A DNA stretch of 64,000 nucleotides from Micavibrio aeruginosavorus ARL-13 (GTDB lineage: Bacteria; Pseudomonadota; Alphaproteobacteria; Micavibrionales; Micavibrionaceae). The DNA is taken from the NCBI RefSeq assembly GCF_000226315.1, contig NC_016026.1, forward strand, positions 1,922,001 to 1,986,000, given 5' to 3'. Shown here piece after piece: positions 18,047 through 28,505 of this stretch (within the stretch, counting starts at the first letter, position 1; the number at the start of each line of letters is the position of its first letter). The position numbers and the translations under genes are program-made. Under the pieces are notes generated by a model. That model worked only from the letters and a program-made list of their open reading frames with translations, ran no database searches and was not told the origin of the DNA.

Positions 18047-19474
18047 TTATTCCATCATCTGCCGGGCCTCTTGCCGGAATTTGTCCGGGTCCAGCGGGCC
18101 GATATCTTCAAAGATCGTCACGTTCCGCCCGCCATTCTTGGCCGCGTACAAACATTTATCCGCCCGCTCCAGCACACTTTGGACCGTGTGGTCACCAGAA
18201 CGGATAATCGCCCCGCCGATTGACGTCGTCACAGTCAGAGCGCCCGCAGGAATATTCACATTAAACGGCTTGTCCCCGATGGAGCGGCGCAGACGTTCAG
18301 CCACAAACTGAGCCATGTCATCCGTCACATCCGGCAAGATCACCACAAATTCTTCGCCCCCCATCCGGGCGACAAGGTCAAACGAGCGCAACGAATCTTT
18401 CACGCGATAGGCAAAGGTTTTCAAAACCTCGTCCCCCACCCCGTGACCATAGGTGTCGTTGACGCCTTTAAACTTATCAATATCCATCATCAGAACGCAG
18501 AGCGTCTTCTTCGACTGCTCGTTTTTCTGTAGCAATTTCTGCAAATGGACTTCGAGATAGCGACGGTTATACAGGCCCGTCAGAGAATCGGTCAGCGCCA
18601 TGGACAGGCTGATTTCGTAATTCGCACGCAAGCGGTCCTGGAACCGTTTGCGACGAATTTGTGTGCGGGCACGGGCCAGAAGCTCGTTCCGGTCGATCGG
18701 GCGCAAAATATAATCATGCGCGCCAATTTCCAGCCCGTGGGCAATACGCTGCATATCCTCGTCCGTGGCGACCATTAAAATCGGGATGGCGCGTGTACGT
18801 TCATTGGACCGCAGATGCGAACACAGGCGCAAGCCATCCTCGGATTTTAAATTCAGACTGACGATCAACAGGTCAAAATCGGATTTCGACGTTTCTTCGA
18901 TCGCAGCCATGCCACCGGTAACGGATACAATATGGTCCTGATCCACCTGAAACGTCTTGGTGATCTTGTCGGTTTCGAAATTCTGATCTTCCACCAGCAG
19001 GATGCGCGCGTTTTCAAAAGATTCATCCATGACCGTCTTGTTGTCATCGGTCACACCCAATTGCGTCGCAGTATTTTCACGCACACGCCATTCATCCACC
19101 GTCATCTTCAGCCGCACCAGTGACCGCACACGGGCCATCAGGGCCACATCATTGACGGGCTTGGACAGAAAATCATCGGCGCCGGCTTCCAGTCCGCGAA
19201 TGCGTTCAGCCGCATCGGTCAGGGCCGTAACCATGACAACAGGAATATGCGCCGACGCGGGATTGGCCTTGATCCGTTTACACACTTCAAACCCGTCCAT
19301 GCCGGGCATCATTACATCCAGCAGAACGATATCGGGGCTGTCCTGTGCCACACGGTTCAGCGCTTCCTCCCCACTGGTCGCGGTGAGAACGTCGTAATAC
19401 TCGCTGGACAGCTTGGCTTCCAGAAGCTTTACGTTCGGCAGAATATCATCAACGACAAGAACGCGTGCAGACAT
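18047..19474 (-). CDS. pleD: PleD-type response regulator diguanylate cyclase (REC-REC-GGDEF)
   Basis: A 475-residue protein: a receiver domain with phospho-acceptor D53 (LLDVMMPG), a second degenerate adaptor receiver (about 155-275), and a GGDEF domain with GGEEF at 372-376. An RxxD inhibitory site (RSFD, 363-366) lies five residues before it. This is the domain order and size of Caulobacter PleD, which makes c-di-GMP during cell-cycle-linked polar development. It lies 17 bases downstream of divK on the same strand, the classical divK-pleD operon. The phospho-acceptor is conserved, so it should be controlled by PleC/DivJ-type kinases. Confidence 0.95.
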   Translation of the reverse strand: MSARVLVVDDILPNVKLLEAKLSSEYYDVLTATSGEEALNRVAQDSPDIVLLDVMMPGMDGFEVCKRIKANPASAHIPVVMVTALTDAAERIRGLEAGADDFLSKPVNDVALMARVRSLVRLKMTVDEWRVRENTATQLGVTDDNKTVMDESFENARILLVEDQNFETDKITKTFQVDQDHIVSVTGGMAAIEETSKSDFDLLIVSLNLKSEDGLRLCSHLRSNERTRAIPILMVATDEDMQRIAHGLEIGAHDYILRPIDRNELLARARTQIRRKRFQDRLRANYEISLSMALTDSLTGLYNRRYLEVHLQKLLQKNEQSKKTLCVLMMDIDKFKGVNDTYGHGVGDEVLKTFAYRVKDSLRSFDLVARMGGEEFVVILPDVTDDMAQFVAERLRRSIGDKPFNVNIPAGALTVTTSIGGAIIRSGDHTVQSVLERADKCLYAAKNGGRNVTIFEDIGPLDPDKFRQEARQMME

Positions 19475-19491
19475 GGTTCAGATTCACAAAA

Positions 19492-19866
19492 TCACTGTGT
19501 TGCGCCCAGATATTTCTGGATCGTTTCAATAAAATGCATCACGGAAATCGGTTTCGAAATGTAATCTTCGCACCCGCCTTCACGAATTTTTTGCTCATCG
19601 CCTTTCATGGCGAAGGCCGTTACGGCGATCACGGGAATGACTTTCAATTCCGCATCCGCCTTCAGCCAGCGTGTCACATCCAGCCCGGATACTTCCGGCA
19701 ACTGAATGTCCATCAAAATCAAATCGGGTTTTTCGCGACGCGCCAGATCCAGAACCTCGTTCCCGTTTTTGGTGTCGACCGTGGCAATGCCATGGGCTTC
19801 CAGCAAATCGCGGAACAGCTTCATGTTCAGTTCGTTGTCTTCAACAATCAGGACTTTTTTTGTCAT
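19492..19866 (-). CDS. divK: Cell-cycle response regulator DivK
   Basis: A 124-residue single receiver domain with [10 protein letters not shown]-type acidic residues, phospho-acceptor D53 ([13 protein letters not shown]), [10 protein letters not shown] and the conserved Lys in ISKPI. Length and sequence match DivK of alphaproteobacteria, a phosphorelay protein linking DivJ/PleC and DivL/CckA to control CtrA. It is the first gene of an operon with pleD. Confidence 0.93.
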   Translation of the reverse strand: MTKKVLIVEDNELNMKLFRDLLEAHGIATVDTKNGNEVLDLARREKPDLILMDIQLPEVSGLDVTRWLKADAELKVIPVIAVTAFAMKGDEQKIREGGCEDYISKPISVMHFIETIQKYLGATQ

Positions 19867-20025
19867 GCGCGCTCAAATCTTTTCAGAAAGGCTTACCGTG
19901 GATGGACGAATCGCCCGGATGGTGTCTTTGGAAGGATTCCCCTGCCCAAAGATAGGGCCCAAGTTATTGCCAAACCGTTAAGAAAACGGCGCACTTACCA
20001 TATTGCAGATCTTTATTTCGGGGCT

Positions 20026-21015
20026 TTATTTCACCGACTTGGGCTGGGCACCATTGCGATGGCCGCCAACGGCCCCACAATCCTCGACGGGCAGTTTTTC
20101 CAGGGCCACCAGACTTTGCGTCACCGAAAATTCATCATAGGTGACATACATATGGCTGATCATGCCATTGTCGTGGAACACCGCATCCATTTCGTAATCC
20201 GATTGCGGTTCGGGATTGGATTGCGGAAAGAACGCCAGGTGCATCCGCCATGCCGGCGTGTTGACCAATGTTGGGTCGACGGTTGTGCCGAAACTGCGCT
20301 CATCCATGGCATTGATTTTTTTGCCGATGAAGACACTGACATCCACCGGGCCTTCTTCGTCACTGCCATCAAACATGGGCAGGGTCAGAAACGTTTTACC
20401 ATCCCGTGCGGCCTTTAACGTGGCCAATGTGTGCCCCATGGGGAACAAGATATCGGGCGACAAACGATAATCCAACCCATCGGGTTTGCTGAACTCAGCC
20501 TTGCCGCCCTTGGAATCAACGGTTGCACGGCCGCGCAACTCCTGGAACACCGTACCATCGCGGCGACGACGGGATGTGAAATCAAACGTGTCACCGTCCA
20601 GTTGTTCATACGTCGCAAAATCACTGGTAATCCGCATGGGCGGCGTATCGGCGTATTCATACAGCATGTTAAAACGATGATCGCTGATCCACGCATCACA
20701 GGTCTTTTTCAATTCGAAATACATCTGACCACTGATGTTCAAAACCTGTGACCCGCTGCGGCGCTCAACCATCTCAATGTTATAGATGGCCTTGTGCGGG
20801 ACGATGCTCGCCATTTCATCCTTGTAAACCTGCGCCAGGTTTTTGCGGGCTTTGGCGGACTTGGCCGGCTTTTCATCGCGGGCCGCGCCCATCACCGGAT
20901 CATCCAGCGACACGTTAGCGCCCGGCACGTCGCGCAGGAACGTCACAGCGCCATACGCCGCCAGCCCCGCCACAGCCACACTGCCCAACAGAATAAGTGT
21001 CCAAATCCGCATCAT
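20026..21015 (-). CDS. eipB: EipB-family (DUF1849) envelope integrity protein
   Basis: A 329-residue protein with an N-terminal signal or anchor segment (residues 4-27). The body begins with VPHKAIYNIEM and continues through ISGQMYFELKKTCDAW, matching the periplasmic EipB family, whose beta-spiral domain supports envelope integrity in Brucella and other alphaproteobacteria. Two cysteines, C106 and C313, are placed as in the family's disulfide pair. It is a single-gene unit upstream of divK on the same strand. Assignment is from motif recognition. Confidence 0.82.
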   Translation of the reverse strand: MMRIWTLILLGSVAVAGLAAYGAVTFLRDVPGANVSLDDPVMGAARDEKPAKSAKARKNLAQVYKDEMASIVPHKAIYNIEMVERRSGSQVLNISGQMYFELKKTCDAWISDHRFNMLYEYADTPPMRITSDFATYEQLDGDTFDFTSRRRRDGTVFQELRGRATVDSKGGKAEFSKPDGLDYRLSPDILFPMGHTLATLKAARDGKTFLTLPMFDGSDEEGPVDVSVFIGKKINAMDERSFGTTVDPTLVNTPAWRMHLAFFPQSNPEPQSDYEMDAVFHDNGMISHMYVTYDEFSVTQSLVALEKLPVEDCGAVGGHRNGAQPKSVK

Positions 21016-21207
21016 TGGCTTTATCTATACGCCCTTCATGAAAACGACTACTGCGGCATCATACCCGAAAAAGCGGGCGGGGACCAACCGGGCAAAAAAC
21101 GCCTAGTGTCCATAATCGACCGGGAAAAACGCGCCATTCCGGCCCCGCCCGCCCGGCAGGCCACGCGCCAGACCCTTGAAAACGCTCAATTTTAACCCCT
21201 CAAAAAC

Positions 21208-21223
21208 TGGCACAGCTTTCGCA
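21208..21223 (+). promoter_or_regulatory. Possible sigma-54-type promoter before the diguanylate cyclase gene
   Basis: TGGCAC, five bases, then TCGCA: close to the sigma-54 -24/-12 consensus except for one mismatch in the -12 element. It lies about 90 bases upstream of the start of the GGDEF gene. One near match in a region of this size can occur by chance. Confidence 0.25.
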
Positions 21224-21309
21224 ATATTAAAACCGAACGGGCAATCAACCCCACAAGGGGACGCCGGTTCGTAATAAGGGGTGTATTCGACGGAAGGGAA
21301 TGCGTAGCA

Positions 21310-22164
21310 ATGACAACCGACATCACATATCCAACGCAACAGGATCTGGTCACCAACACCGGGACCAATCCAATTTCGACCACATTGGTCAATCGCATGT
21401 ACCGCGACAGCGTCACCCGCGCGCGGCCCGTCGGGAATGGACATCAAGATCCGGATCACGCCGACCAACAGCACAAGATCATCACCAATCTGGTTCACAA
21501 CCACAATATGGAGCGCGAAGGATGGTGGAGAAAGATGAGCGCGACTGTCGCCCTGCTCCGCCATGCCAACAGCATTATCGACCAAGCCGAATCCAAAATT
21601 CGTGCCCAGCAGGAGCGCATTTTCATGCTGGAAGATCTGGCCACGGCCGACGATCTAACCGGGTTGAAAAATCGCCGTGGTTTCTTTGAAGCCTTTGAAC
21701 GCGAGCTGGATCTGTGCAATCGCGGTAAATCAAATGGCGGGCTGTTGGTGATGATTGATCTGGACAACTTCAAAACCACCAACGACACACACGGCCATCT
21801 GGCGGGTGATGCGTGCCTGCGCCTGGTGGGCCGGACATTGCAGAATGAAATTCGCGCCATGGACACCGCCGCCCGTATGGGTGGGGATGAATTCATCCTG
21901 TTGCTGTCCAACACCACACGCGATGACGCCACCGCCCGCGCCCAAACCATTGCGGCACGATTGAACAATCTGTCACTGGCCTGGTATGGCGATTTGATCC
22001 CGATCCGCGCCAGTGTCGGTTTGAAAAATTTCGGTGCCGGGGACCAGATTGATTTGATCATCCGCGATGCCGATGCGCGCATGTACCAGACCAAGGCCGC
22101 GCGCAGCCGATCCCTTTCATACCCGGTCCACAGCACATCCGTGCCGGACCCGGCCAACCGATAG
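21310..22164 (+). CDS. Diguanylate cyclase (GGDEF domain)
   Basis: A 284-residue protein. Residues 1-100 are an unrecognised N-terminal part with a probable coiled coil just before the GGDEF domain (ATADDLTGLKNRRGFFEAF). The active site is GGDEF at 191-195 and an RxxD inhibitory site (RAMD, 182-185) lies five residues before it, so it is probably active and product-inhibited. No signal peptide or membrane helix is visible. It stands alone between eipB and a terminator. It makes c-di-GMP; target unknown. Confidence 0.9.
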   Translation: MTTDITYPTQQDLVTNTGTNPISTTLVNRMYRDSVTRARPVGNGHQDPDHADQQHKIITNLVHNHNMEREGWWRKMSATVALLRHANSIIDQAESKIRAQQERIFMLEDLATADDLTGLKNRRGFFEAFERELDLCNRGKSNGGLLVMIDLDNFKTTNDTHGHLAGDACLRLVGRTLQNEIRAMDTAARMGGDEFILLLSNTTRDDATARAQTIAARLNNLSLAWYGDLIPIRASVGLKNFGAGDQIDLIIRDADARMYQTKAARSRSLSYPVHSTSVPDPANR

Positions 22165-22293
22165 GGGGAAAAGAAGGAATGCGCCGGGAATATCCGGGGG
22201 CCTAACCCCGCCCACCATTCCATGGTTTTCCAGTCGCCACCCCGTGTTGCCCCCTGACCCAACCCCAAACCCCAGGGCAACAGGCGATCCCCC

Positions 22294-22334
22294 AGCCCGG
22301 CTTGCGTCCCCCATGCAAGCCGGGCTCTTCTTTT
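22294..22334 (+). terminator. Intrinsic terminator downstream of the diguanylate cyclase gene
   Basis: A perfect 12-bp stem (AGCCCGGCTTGC with GCAAGCCGGGCT) with a nine-base C-rich loop, followed by a CTTCTTTT tail. It lies about 130 bases after the stop codon; the stretch before it holds no gene I can see. Confidence 0.75.
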
Positions 22335-22454
22335 GGGGGCCAACCGACCCCCAAATTAACCTTTTCAGAAAATCTTGCTTTTCGTTCAGCGTGGCCTTAA
22401 AACCATAAATATGAAAAACGGGGATTGGGCCCCGCTTCAGGAGCAAAAAATCAG

Positions 22455-23276
22455 ATGCCTGACCGTTTGTCGCTGACAAGCTCTTTCAACACCGCCTTGC
22501 TTCCCCTGATGGACGAAGACATGGTCTGCGCCCCATGGAACAAGGCGCTGAAGAGCCTGGATCACGTCGCCATGTGCGGGCTGATGCAACAAGGCCTGGC
22601 CCCAGACCATCCCATCGACCCGCTGGGCGGCACAGCGTTGCAGTATTTAATCCATCTGGAACCCAAAAGCGATATGCACGCCGGAAGCATTGACCGGGCC
22701 GTAAAAAATCTGATCCGCTATGGGGCCAATTTGTTATCGCCGAATTATTGCGGATTACTGCCCGCCGATTATGCGCTGTGCGGCGACAACCAACCGCTGG
22801 CCCATACCGTGACCATGCACACTTTGCATCAGCAAATCAGACGGGGCGCACAACTCTTCTATCCAGCCATCGACCGTTTGTTTTCGATCCTGCCGGACCG
22901 TGAAGGACGGCGGCTGGATGCCTGGAACAACCTGCGCGAAAATCTGGACATGATCACCGATTACATCAACGCCGCATTCAGCAGCGAAGATTTTGAACCG
23001 TGGCTGTTGCAGATGAGCGTGAAAGATTACAACTACTGGCAGGACCCCGTGCAGGATAAAAAACTGGTGAACCTGCCGGACCCAACGTCGCAAATGGAAG
23101 ATTTATTCGAAAAATTTAGCTTTATGCGTAACAATCTGAATTTGCGCGGCACTTTTTCGCAATATACGAAAACGCATGATTTAAATGCGGAATTCAATGC
23201 TGCTCTGGCCGCAGAACAGGATTTGCGTCACGCTGAATACACACGTGCCCGTAAATATCCACGCCCCCGGCCCTAA
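22455..23276 (+). CDS. Hypothetical protein with an ankyrin-like segment
   Basis: A 273-residue soluble protein. Residues 55-115 (DPLGGTALQYLIHL and then VKNLIRYGANLLSPNYCG LLPADYAL-like turns) look like two ankyrin-type helix-loop-helix units. The C-terminal half is helical and unassigned. I start it at ATG 22455, with AGGAG at 22439; an in-frame start at 22425 is less likely. No operon partner; hsp20 follows 213 bases later. Confidence 0.65.
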   Translation: MPDRLSLTSSFNTALLPLMDEDMVCAPWNKALKSLDHVAMCGLMQQGLAPDHPIDPLGGTALQYLIHLEPKSDMHAGSIDRAVKNLIRYGANLLSPNYCGLLPADYALCGDNQPLAHTVTMHTLHQQIRRGAQLFYPAIDRLFSILPDREGRRLDAWNNLRENLDMITDYINAAFSSEDFEPWLLQMSVKDYNYWQDPVQDKKLVNLPDPTSQMEDLFEKFSFMRNNLNLRGTFSQYTKTHDLNAEFNAALAAEQDLRHAEYTRARKYPRPRP

Positions 23277-23337
23277 TTCCTTAAGCTCTGTAATTTTTCT
23301 GTAAGATTGATCCCGTACTGTCATATCTACGGGACAG

Positions 23338-23366
23338 CTTGACGTTTTACACCAAGTGCCTAAATC
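23338..23366 (+). promoter_or_regulatory. Candidate promoter upstream of hsp20
   Basis: TTGACG, 16 bases, then TAAATC, about 125 bases before the hsp20 start. The CTTGAC core also fits a heat-shock sigma-32 -35 element. It is a weak pattern match only. Confidence 0.3.
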
Positions 23367-23489
23367 ACTTCTATCGGGTGGTTTGCAGGCCAGCCGTGTC
23401 GCGTAAAGCGTGTGGGGTCCGTGAATACTGGCGACCCGTTCCAGCCTGCGTAAACAAGTCTTGGAAAAAACACACGTAGGAGGCCCACA

Positions 23490-23996
23490 ATGGCGTTCTC
23501 AAATCTTGTACCGTTTCAACGCAAAACGCTGACCTCCGATCATCCGGGCCTGCGCGGATGGGAAGAATTCAGCCGCGAAGTTGACAAATTATTCGACAGC
23601 TTTTTCAGCGACGGGTTTGACCGCACGGTATCGCCGAATTCTGCCATGACCGGCGGGACGCTGGGGCTGAATATCGATATCAGCGAAACCGATGCGGCCT
23701 ATATCATTGCCGCTGATCTGCCCGGCGTGGACCGCAAGGATGTGGACATCACGCTGGAAGATGGGCTGCTGACTCTGTCGGGACAGAAAACCATTGAGTC
23801 GGAAACCGAAGGAAAAACGTTCCATCGCATCGAACGCCGTTACGGCAGCTTTAAACGCCTGCTACAACTGCCCGACGACGCGGACGAGAATGCGGTTGAG
23901 GCCACGATGAAAGATGGCGTTCTGACCGTCAGCATTGGCCGCAACAAGGCCGCACGCCCGGAAACGAAAAAAATCGCCATCAAGGATGTGCAATAG
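23490..23996 (+). CDS. Hsp20/alpha-crystallin small heat-shock protein
   Basis: A 168-residue protein with an alpha-crystallin domain (about 50-150: LNIDISETDAAYIIAADLPGVDRKDVDITLEDGLL pattern in short blocks, then RIERRYGSFKRLLQLP and MKDGVLTVSIGR). An oligomeric holdase that keeps unfolded proteins soluble. The N-terminal arm (EEFSREVDKLFDSFF) is typical of the family. A strong AGGAGG site precedes the ATG. It is followed by a terminator shared with convergent aspS. Confidence 0.93.
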   Translation: MAFSNLVPFQRKTLTSDHPGLRGWEEFSREVDKLFDSFFSDGFDRTVSPNSAMTGGTLGLNIDISETDAAYIIAADLPGVDRKDVDITLEDGLLTLSGQKTIESETEGKTFHRIERRYGSFKRLLQLPDDADENAVEATMKDGVLTVSIGRNKAARPETKKIAIKDVQ

Positions 23997-24023
23997 ATAC
24001 CGTCCGAAAAACGGCAAAAGAAT

Positions 24024-24062
24024 ACCCCCGGTGCGTGAATCCACACCGGGGGTCAATTCTTA
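24024..24062. terminator. Intrinsic terminator between hsp20 and aspS
   Basis: A 10-bp perfect stem (ACCCCCGGTG with CACCGGGGGT) with a ten-base loop, flanked by A-rich and T-rich sequence. It lies between convergent stops and may serve both genes. Confidence 0.75.
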
Positions 24063-24075
24063 ATCGATATGGCGA

Positions 24076-25893
24076 TTAAGCGGTTTTCTTTTCCGCCGTT
24101 TCAACCTTCACCGGCATAACAACTTTCAAATGCAGGTCGCGCAATTGTTCCGGGGTCGGATCGCTTGGGGCCTGCATCATCTGGTCTTCATACGCGCCGT
24201 TCATCACGAAGGCATAGACTTCGCGCAGGTTCGGTTCGTTGGCCAGCAGCATGACGATACGGTCAATCCCGAAGGCACAGCCACCGTGCGGCGGTGCGCC
24301 GTAGCGGAAGGCGTTCAGCATACCGCCGAATTTTTTCTCCAGCACATCCTTGCCATACCCGGCAATGGCGAAGGCCTTTTCCATGATCTCGGCCTTGTGG
24401 TTCCGGATACCACCCGACGCCAGTTCAAAGCCGTTGCACACGCAATCATACTGGTTCGCCAGAATATCCAGCGGGTTTTTGTGTTCCAGCGAATCCATTC
24501 CGCCCTGCGGCATCGAGAACGGGTTGTGCGAGAAATCAACCTTGCCGGATTTTTCATCCATTTCGTACATCGGGAAATCAACGACCCAGCAGAATTTGTA
24601 AACGCCCTTCTCGCGCACACCCATGTCATCACAGATACGGTCGCGAGCCTTACCCGCGAATTTCGCGGCCTTTTCCGGCATATCACAGGCGAAAAAGATC
24701 GCATCGCCATCTTGCAGGCCGGCAATGTTTTTCAGCACGGCCAGCGCCTCAGCCGGAACGAATTTCGCGATCGGGCCTTTGCCTTCGCCGCCTTCGATCT
24801 GGATATAGCCCAAACCTGCGGCCCCTTCGCCACGGGCCCAGTCATTCAGCTTATCAAAGAAGCTGCGCGGTTGGCCGGCCACACCCGGCGCACGGATGGC
24901 TTTCACCACGCCGCCTTTGGCCAAAACGCCCTTGAACGCGTTGAACGTCACGTCTTCGCGCGCAAACACTTCGGTCACATCAACGATGATCAACGGGTTG
25001 CGCAGATCCGGCTTGTCCGAACCATATTTGGACATGGCGTCGGCATAGGTCAGGTTCGGCAACCATTCAACGCGGTGATCGGTTCCGGTCCAGTTGGCGA
25101 AATCCTTGAACACGCCATCAATCACCGGGGTCATGGTGGCAAAGATTTCTTCTTGGGTCACGAACGCCATTTCAACGTCGAGCTGGTAGAATTCGGCCAG
25201 ACGGTCGGCACGGCCATCTTCGTCACGGAAGCATGGCGCGATTTGGAAGTAACGGTCAAAACCGGACACCATCAGCAATTGCTTGAACTGCTGCGGCGCT
25301 TGCGGCAGAGCATAGAATTTGCCCGGGTGCAGACGCGACGGCACCAGATAGTCACGCGCCCCTTCCGGTGACGACGCGGTCAGGATCGGGGTGTTGAATT
25401 CCTGGAACCCTTGGTCCCACATGCGGCGACGCATGGATGCAATCACGTTGTTGCGCAGGCGGATGCGTTTGTGCATCCCTTCGCGGCGCAGATCGAGGAA
25501 ACGGTATTTCAGGCGGATGTCCTCGCCCGCGTTGTCTTCGTCCGCGACCTGCAACGGCAGGACGTCAGCGGCGGATTGCAGGATGGCGTTGTCGATATAC
25601 ACCTCGATATCGCCCGTGGTCATTTTGGCGTTTTCGGTGCCAGGGTGACGCGCCTTTACACGACCTTCGATCGTGATAACGGATTCAGGGCGCCATTTTT
25701 CGATTTCCTGCAATTGCGGGCTGTCCTGGTCCACCACGCATTGGGTCAGGCCCGTCGTATCACGCAGGTCAATGAACAGCACACCACCATGGTCGCGTTT
25801 GCGATGGATCCAGCCGGACAGTTTCACCGTCTGGCCCTCGTCCTTTTTCGTCAGTTGGCCGCATTTATGGGTGCGATAGGCGTGCATGGTCAT
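24076..25893 (-). CDS. aspS: Aspartyl-tRNA synthetase
   Basis: Class IIb synthetase of 605 residues. It has an N-terminal OB anticodon-binding domain ([19 protein letters not shown]), a catalytic core with motif 2 region ([19 protein letters not shown]), an inserted bacterial GAD domain (about 295-410) and motif 3 ([10 protein letters not shown]). This is the full bacterial type. Whether it is discriminating or charges tRNA-Asn too cannot be read here. A short in-frame choice exists between ATG 25893 and 25887. Confidence 0.97.
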   Translation of the reverse strand: MTMHAYRTHKCGQLTKKDEGQTVKLSGWIHRKRDHGGVLFIDLRDTTGLTQCVVDQDSPQLQEIEKWRPESVITIEGRVKARHPGTENAKMTTGDIEVYIDNAILQSAADVLPLQVADEDNAGEDIRLKYRFLDLRREGMHKRIRLRNNVIASMRRRMWDQGFQEFNTPILTASSPEGARDYLVPSRLHPGKFYALPQAPQQFKQLLMVSGFDRYFQIAPCFRDEDGRADRLAEFYQLDVEMAFVTQEEIFATMTPVIDGVFKDFANWTGTDHRVEWLPNLTYADAMSKYGSDKPDLRNPLIIVDVTEVFAREDVTFNAFKGVLAKGGVVKAIRAPGVAGQPRSFFDKLNDWARGEGAAGLGYIQIEGGEGKGPIAKFVPAEALAVLKNIAGLQDGDAIFFACDMPEKAAKFAGKARDRICDDMGVREKGVYKFCWVVDFPMYEMDEKSGKVDFSHNPFSMPQGGMDSLEHKNPLDILANQYDCVCNGFELASGGIRNHKAEIMEKAFAIAGYGKDVLEKKFGGMLNAFRYGAPPHGGCAFGIDRIVMLLANEPNLREVYAFVMNGAYEDQMMQAPSDPTPEQLRDLHLKVVMPVKVETAEKKTA

Positions 25894-26072
25894 AAAACCC
25901 CGTCAAAAGTGAAGAAATACAGGGGCGGACAATAGCCCTAAGCCCCCGGAAATTCAAGAAACAATGGGGTTTTCACCCCCAAAAGGCGCAAAAAAGCGTG
26001 ACAAACCCTATCCCCTTGGCTAAAAGCGCAGTTATTCATAATCATTTACAATAAAAAGTCAGGGATCGCGTT

Positions 26073-26669
26073 ATGTTGAGTGATAAATTTAAGCAGCTTC
26101 TGGACATTCAGGAGGAGCGCCTGAGCGCCATCCGCGCCGATTGCGCCCCCTTTGCCGGGACCGAAGACGCCCCCCAAAAAGTGCACCAGCGCATCGTGGA
26201 CGACATTGATCGCATTATTGACCTGACACGCGCGTTCCGCGCCGCCACGCCAACCACCGCACAGGACAAGCAGAACGTCCTGCAAACCTATGGCCAATCC
26301 TCGAAAATCAGCATGGAATTGTCCGGTTTCATCTTTCAGAACAGCCATTGTTCCGGTGCGTTCCGCCACGTCGCCCTGCAGAAGCACGGGGCGCTGGTTC
26401 ATGTGATTGCCCGGGAACAGGTCACCACATGCGTCAATATGGGCTGGGCCCTGATTGAGGATATTCTGGCCGCCTCGCGGAAGCGGACATCGGAAACCGG
26501 CCCCATCGTCGCCAGTGCCAATACAGCCGCCGATACAGCCGATATCCCCTACACCCCCGCCCCAATGGATCAGGCTGCGCTCGACCGCACCAGCCTGTAC
26601 AGCCAGGATGGCAATATTTATACCTTGCGCCCCCGGAATAAGGACAAGAACGGCCCGAGGCCGGAATAA
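26073..26669 (+). CDS. Hypothetical protein
   Basis: A 198-residue soluble protein. The first 130 residues look helical (KFKQLLDIQEERLSAIRADC and QRIVDDIDRIIDLTRAF), and the last 60 are low-complexity, Ala/Thr/Pro-rich. No signal peptide, membrane helix or known motif. It lies 179 bases divergently from aspS and 73 bases before rnd on the same strand, so it may share a transcript with rnd. Confidence 0.6.
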   Translation: MLSDKFKQLLDIQEERLSAIRADCAPFAGTEDAPQKVHQRIVDDIDRIIDLTRAFRAATPTTAQDKQNVLQTYGQSSKISMELSGFIFQNSHCSGAFRHVALQKHGALVHVIAREQVTTCVNMGWALIEDILAASRKRTSETGPIVASANTAADTADIPYTPAPMDQAALDRTSLYSQDGNIYTLRPRNKDKNGPRPE

Positions 26670-26742
26670 TGGCTTAGCTCTGGACCATCAGGCGGGCTTC
26701 TGCCAATATGATCCGGCCCTTCACACTATTACCATAAAGCGA

Positions 26743-27900
26743 ATGACCATTATTTCCGCGACCGATGAATTAAAAACCCTGTGCCATGATCTGGCACAGC
26801 ACCCGTTCATAACGGTCGATACGGAATTCCTGCGCGATAAAACTTATTTCCCGGTTTTATGCCTGATTCAGGTTGCCTCGCCCGATGGTCAACCCTATGC
26901 CGTCGACCCGCTGGCCGAGGGCATTGATCTGACGCCGCTGTATGAATTGATGATGAACCGCGCCGTGTTGAAAGTGTTCCACGCCGCGCGACAGGATTTG
27001 GAAATCTTCTTTAACATGATGGGGTCCATCCCCACACCTGTGTTTGACACCCAGGTCGCCGCCATGGTGTGCGGGTTCGGGGATCAAATTGGATACCTCA
27101 ATCTGGTGCAGGAAATCTGCCACCAGAAACTGGACAAGGGCGCGCAGTTTACCGACTGGTCCCGCCGTCCGTTGTCGGACAAACAAGTCAAATACGCGTT
27201 GGATGACGTGACATGGCTGCGCGATGTATACCGTAAGCTCGATCACGATTTGAAAAAACGTGATCGCACCAGCTGGGTCAACGAGGAAATGAACATCCTG
27301 ACCGACCCCGCCACCTATACCAACCCGCCCGACACGGCGTGGAAGCGCATTAAACTACGCACCGAGAAACCAAAAGCCTTGGCCGTGTTAAAAGAAGTCG
27401 CCGCATGGCGCGAGCGCGAGGCCCAACGCCGTAACGTTCCGCGCGGGCGCATCCTGCGCGATGAGACGCTGGCCGACCTGGCCGTGCATGGCCCGCGCAC
27501 ACCGGATGAATTGAAACATATCCGCAATATCGGCGAAGATGTCGCACGCGGCAAACTGGGCAAAGCCATTTTGGAAGCCGTCGAGGCTGGGCTGGCCCTG
27601 CCCAAGGAACTGGTCCCGGTGATTGAGAAGAAAAAGCCATTGCCCATGTCGATGGTGCCGGTGGTGGAGATGATGAAGCTTCTCCTGCGCATTGTCGCCG
27701 CCGAAAATGAAGTGGCCGCGCGATTGATCGCCGACCCGGACGAACTGGAAGCCATTGCCCGTGATGACGATGCCGACGTTGCCCCGATGAAGGGATGGCG
27801 GTTTGAAGTTTTCGGACGCGAAGCCCTGGCCCTGAAACACGGCAAGATCGCCCTGGGCGTTGATGGGCGCCAGGGTATCCGCCGGATTCCGGTGCAATAA
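26743..27900 (+). CDS. rnd: Ribonuclease D
   Basis: 3'-to-5' exoribonuclease for tRNA and small-RNA 3'-end processing. The DEDDy exonuclease domain (first acidic residues in FITVDTEFLRDKTY, further ones in HAARQDLEIF and the last block YALDDVTWLRDVY with the tyrosine) occupies about residues 1-180, followed by an HRDC domain (about 205-290: LKEVAAWREREAQRRN). Start ATG 26743 is where similarity to the family begins; a longer in-frame extension upstream is not conserved. Length 385 is normal. Confidence 0.95.
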   Translation: MTIISATDELKTLCHDLAQHPFITVDTEFLRDKTYFPVLCLIQVASPDGQPYAVDPLAEGIDLTPLYELMMNRAVLKVFHAARQDLEIFFNMMGSIPTPVFDTQVAAMVCGFGDQIGYLNLVQEICHQKLDKGAQFTDWSRRPLSDKQVKYALDDVTWLRDVYRKLDHDLKKRDRTSWVNEEMNILTDPATYTNPPDTAWKRIKLRTEKPKALAVLKEVAAWREREAQRRNVPRGRILRDETLADLAVHGPRTPDELKHIRNIGEDVARGKLGKAILEAVEAGLALPKELVPVIEKKKPLPMSMVPVVEMMKLLLRIVAAENEVAARLIADPDELEAIARDDDADVAPMKGWRFEVFGREALALKHGKIALGVDGRQGIRRIPVQ

Positions 27901-27947
27901 CCCCAATCCCCGCATTGCAAAAACAATTCATCTGGCCATGACAGCAC

Positions 27948-28400
27948 ATGACGGCTAGTCTGCGGATCATGGATGACAGGCACACATCAGACAGCATTGA
28001 CCATTATGAATTGCGCGTGACATTACTTCCCGCCTTTGCCGCCGCTGTACGCGGGGGCACCGGGGAACAAGCGCTGTGGCCCCTTTATCGCATTTTGTGC
28101 GCCAACAATCTGCGCCTGGAAAACTATCTTGATCGTGTCATGCGCGTGTGCACCGCATTGGGTGATGACCATCCCAACACGATCAAAATGAAAAAACTCC
28201 TCAGTGATGAAGGATTCAAAAACCAGATCGAGGATACGTTCTGTCTGATCCCGGAATCCGGCACACCGCTCAACCGGCGGGACCGCGCCTATCTGGCCAG
28301 TGTGTTCAAGACTGCATCCCTGTCGCGCTATGTGTTCGGGTATGAATGGAACCTGATCCAGACCGCGCAACCATCGCGGCCGCCCACACCAACACGCTGA
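27948..28400 (+). CDS. Hypothetical protein
   Basis: A 150-residue soluble protein without recognisable domain; rich in charged residues in the middle, proline-rich at the C-terminus. An alternative start at 27969 (MDDRHTSD) fits as well; neither start has a convincing ribosome site. It is isolated between rnd and the HAD gene. Confidence 0.5.
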   Translation: MTASLRIMDDRHTSDSIDHYELRVTLLPAFAAAVRGGTGEQALWPLYRILCANNLRLENYLDRVMRVCTALGDDHPNTIKMKKLLSDEGFKNQIEDTFCLIPESGTPLNRRDRAYLASVFKTASLSRYVFGYEWNLIQTAQPSRPPTPTR

Positions 28401-28505
28401 TTTCCGCCGATTTTTGCATCGCAACAACCAATAATTTTGCCCGGTTCCTGCCGTTTGGAGTACAGTCCCGCATCCTAAAAACAGAACAATACAGGGGCGG
28501 GCACA

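Noticed and set aside
24130-25371. A 413-codon plus-strand frame
   Set aside because: Antisense to aspS; no independent signal.
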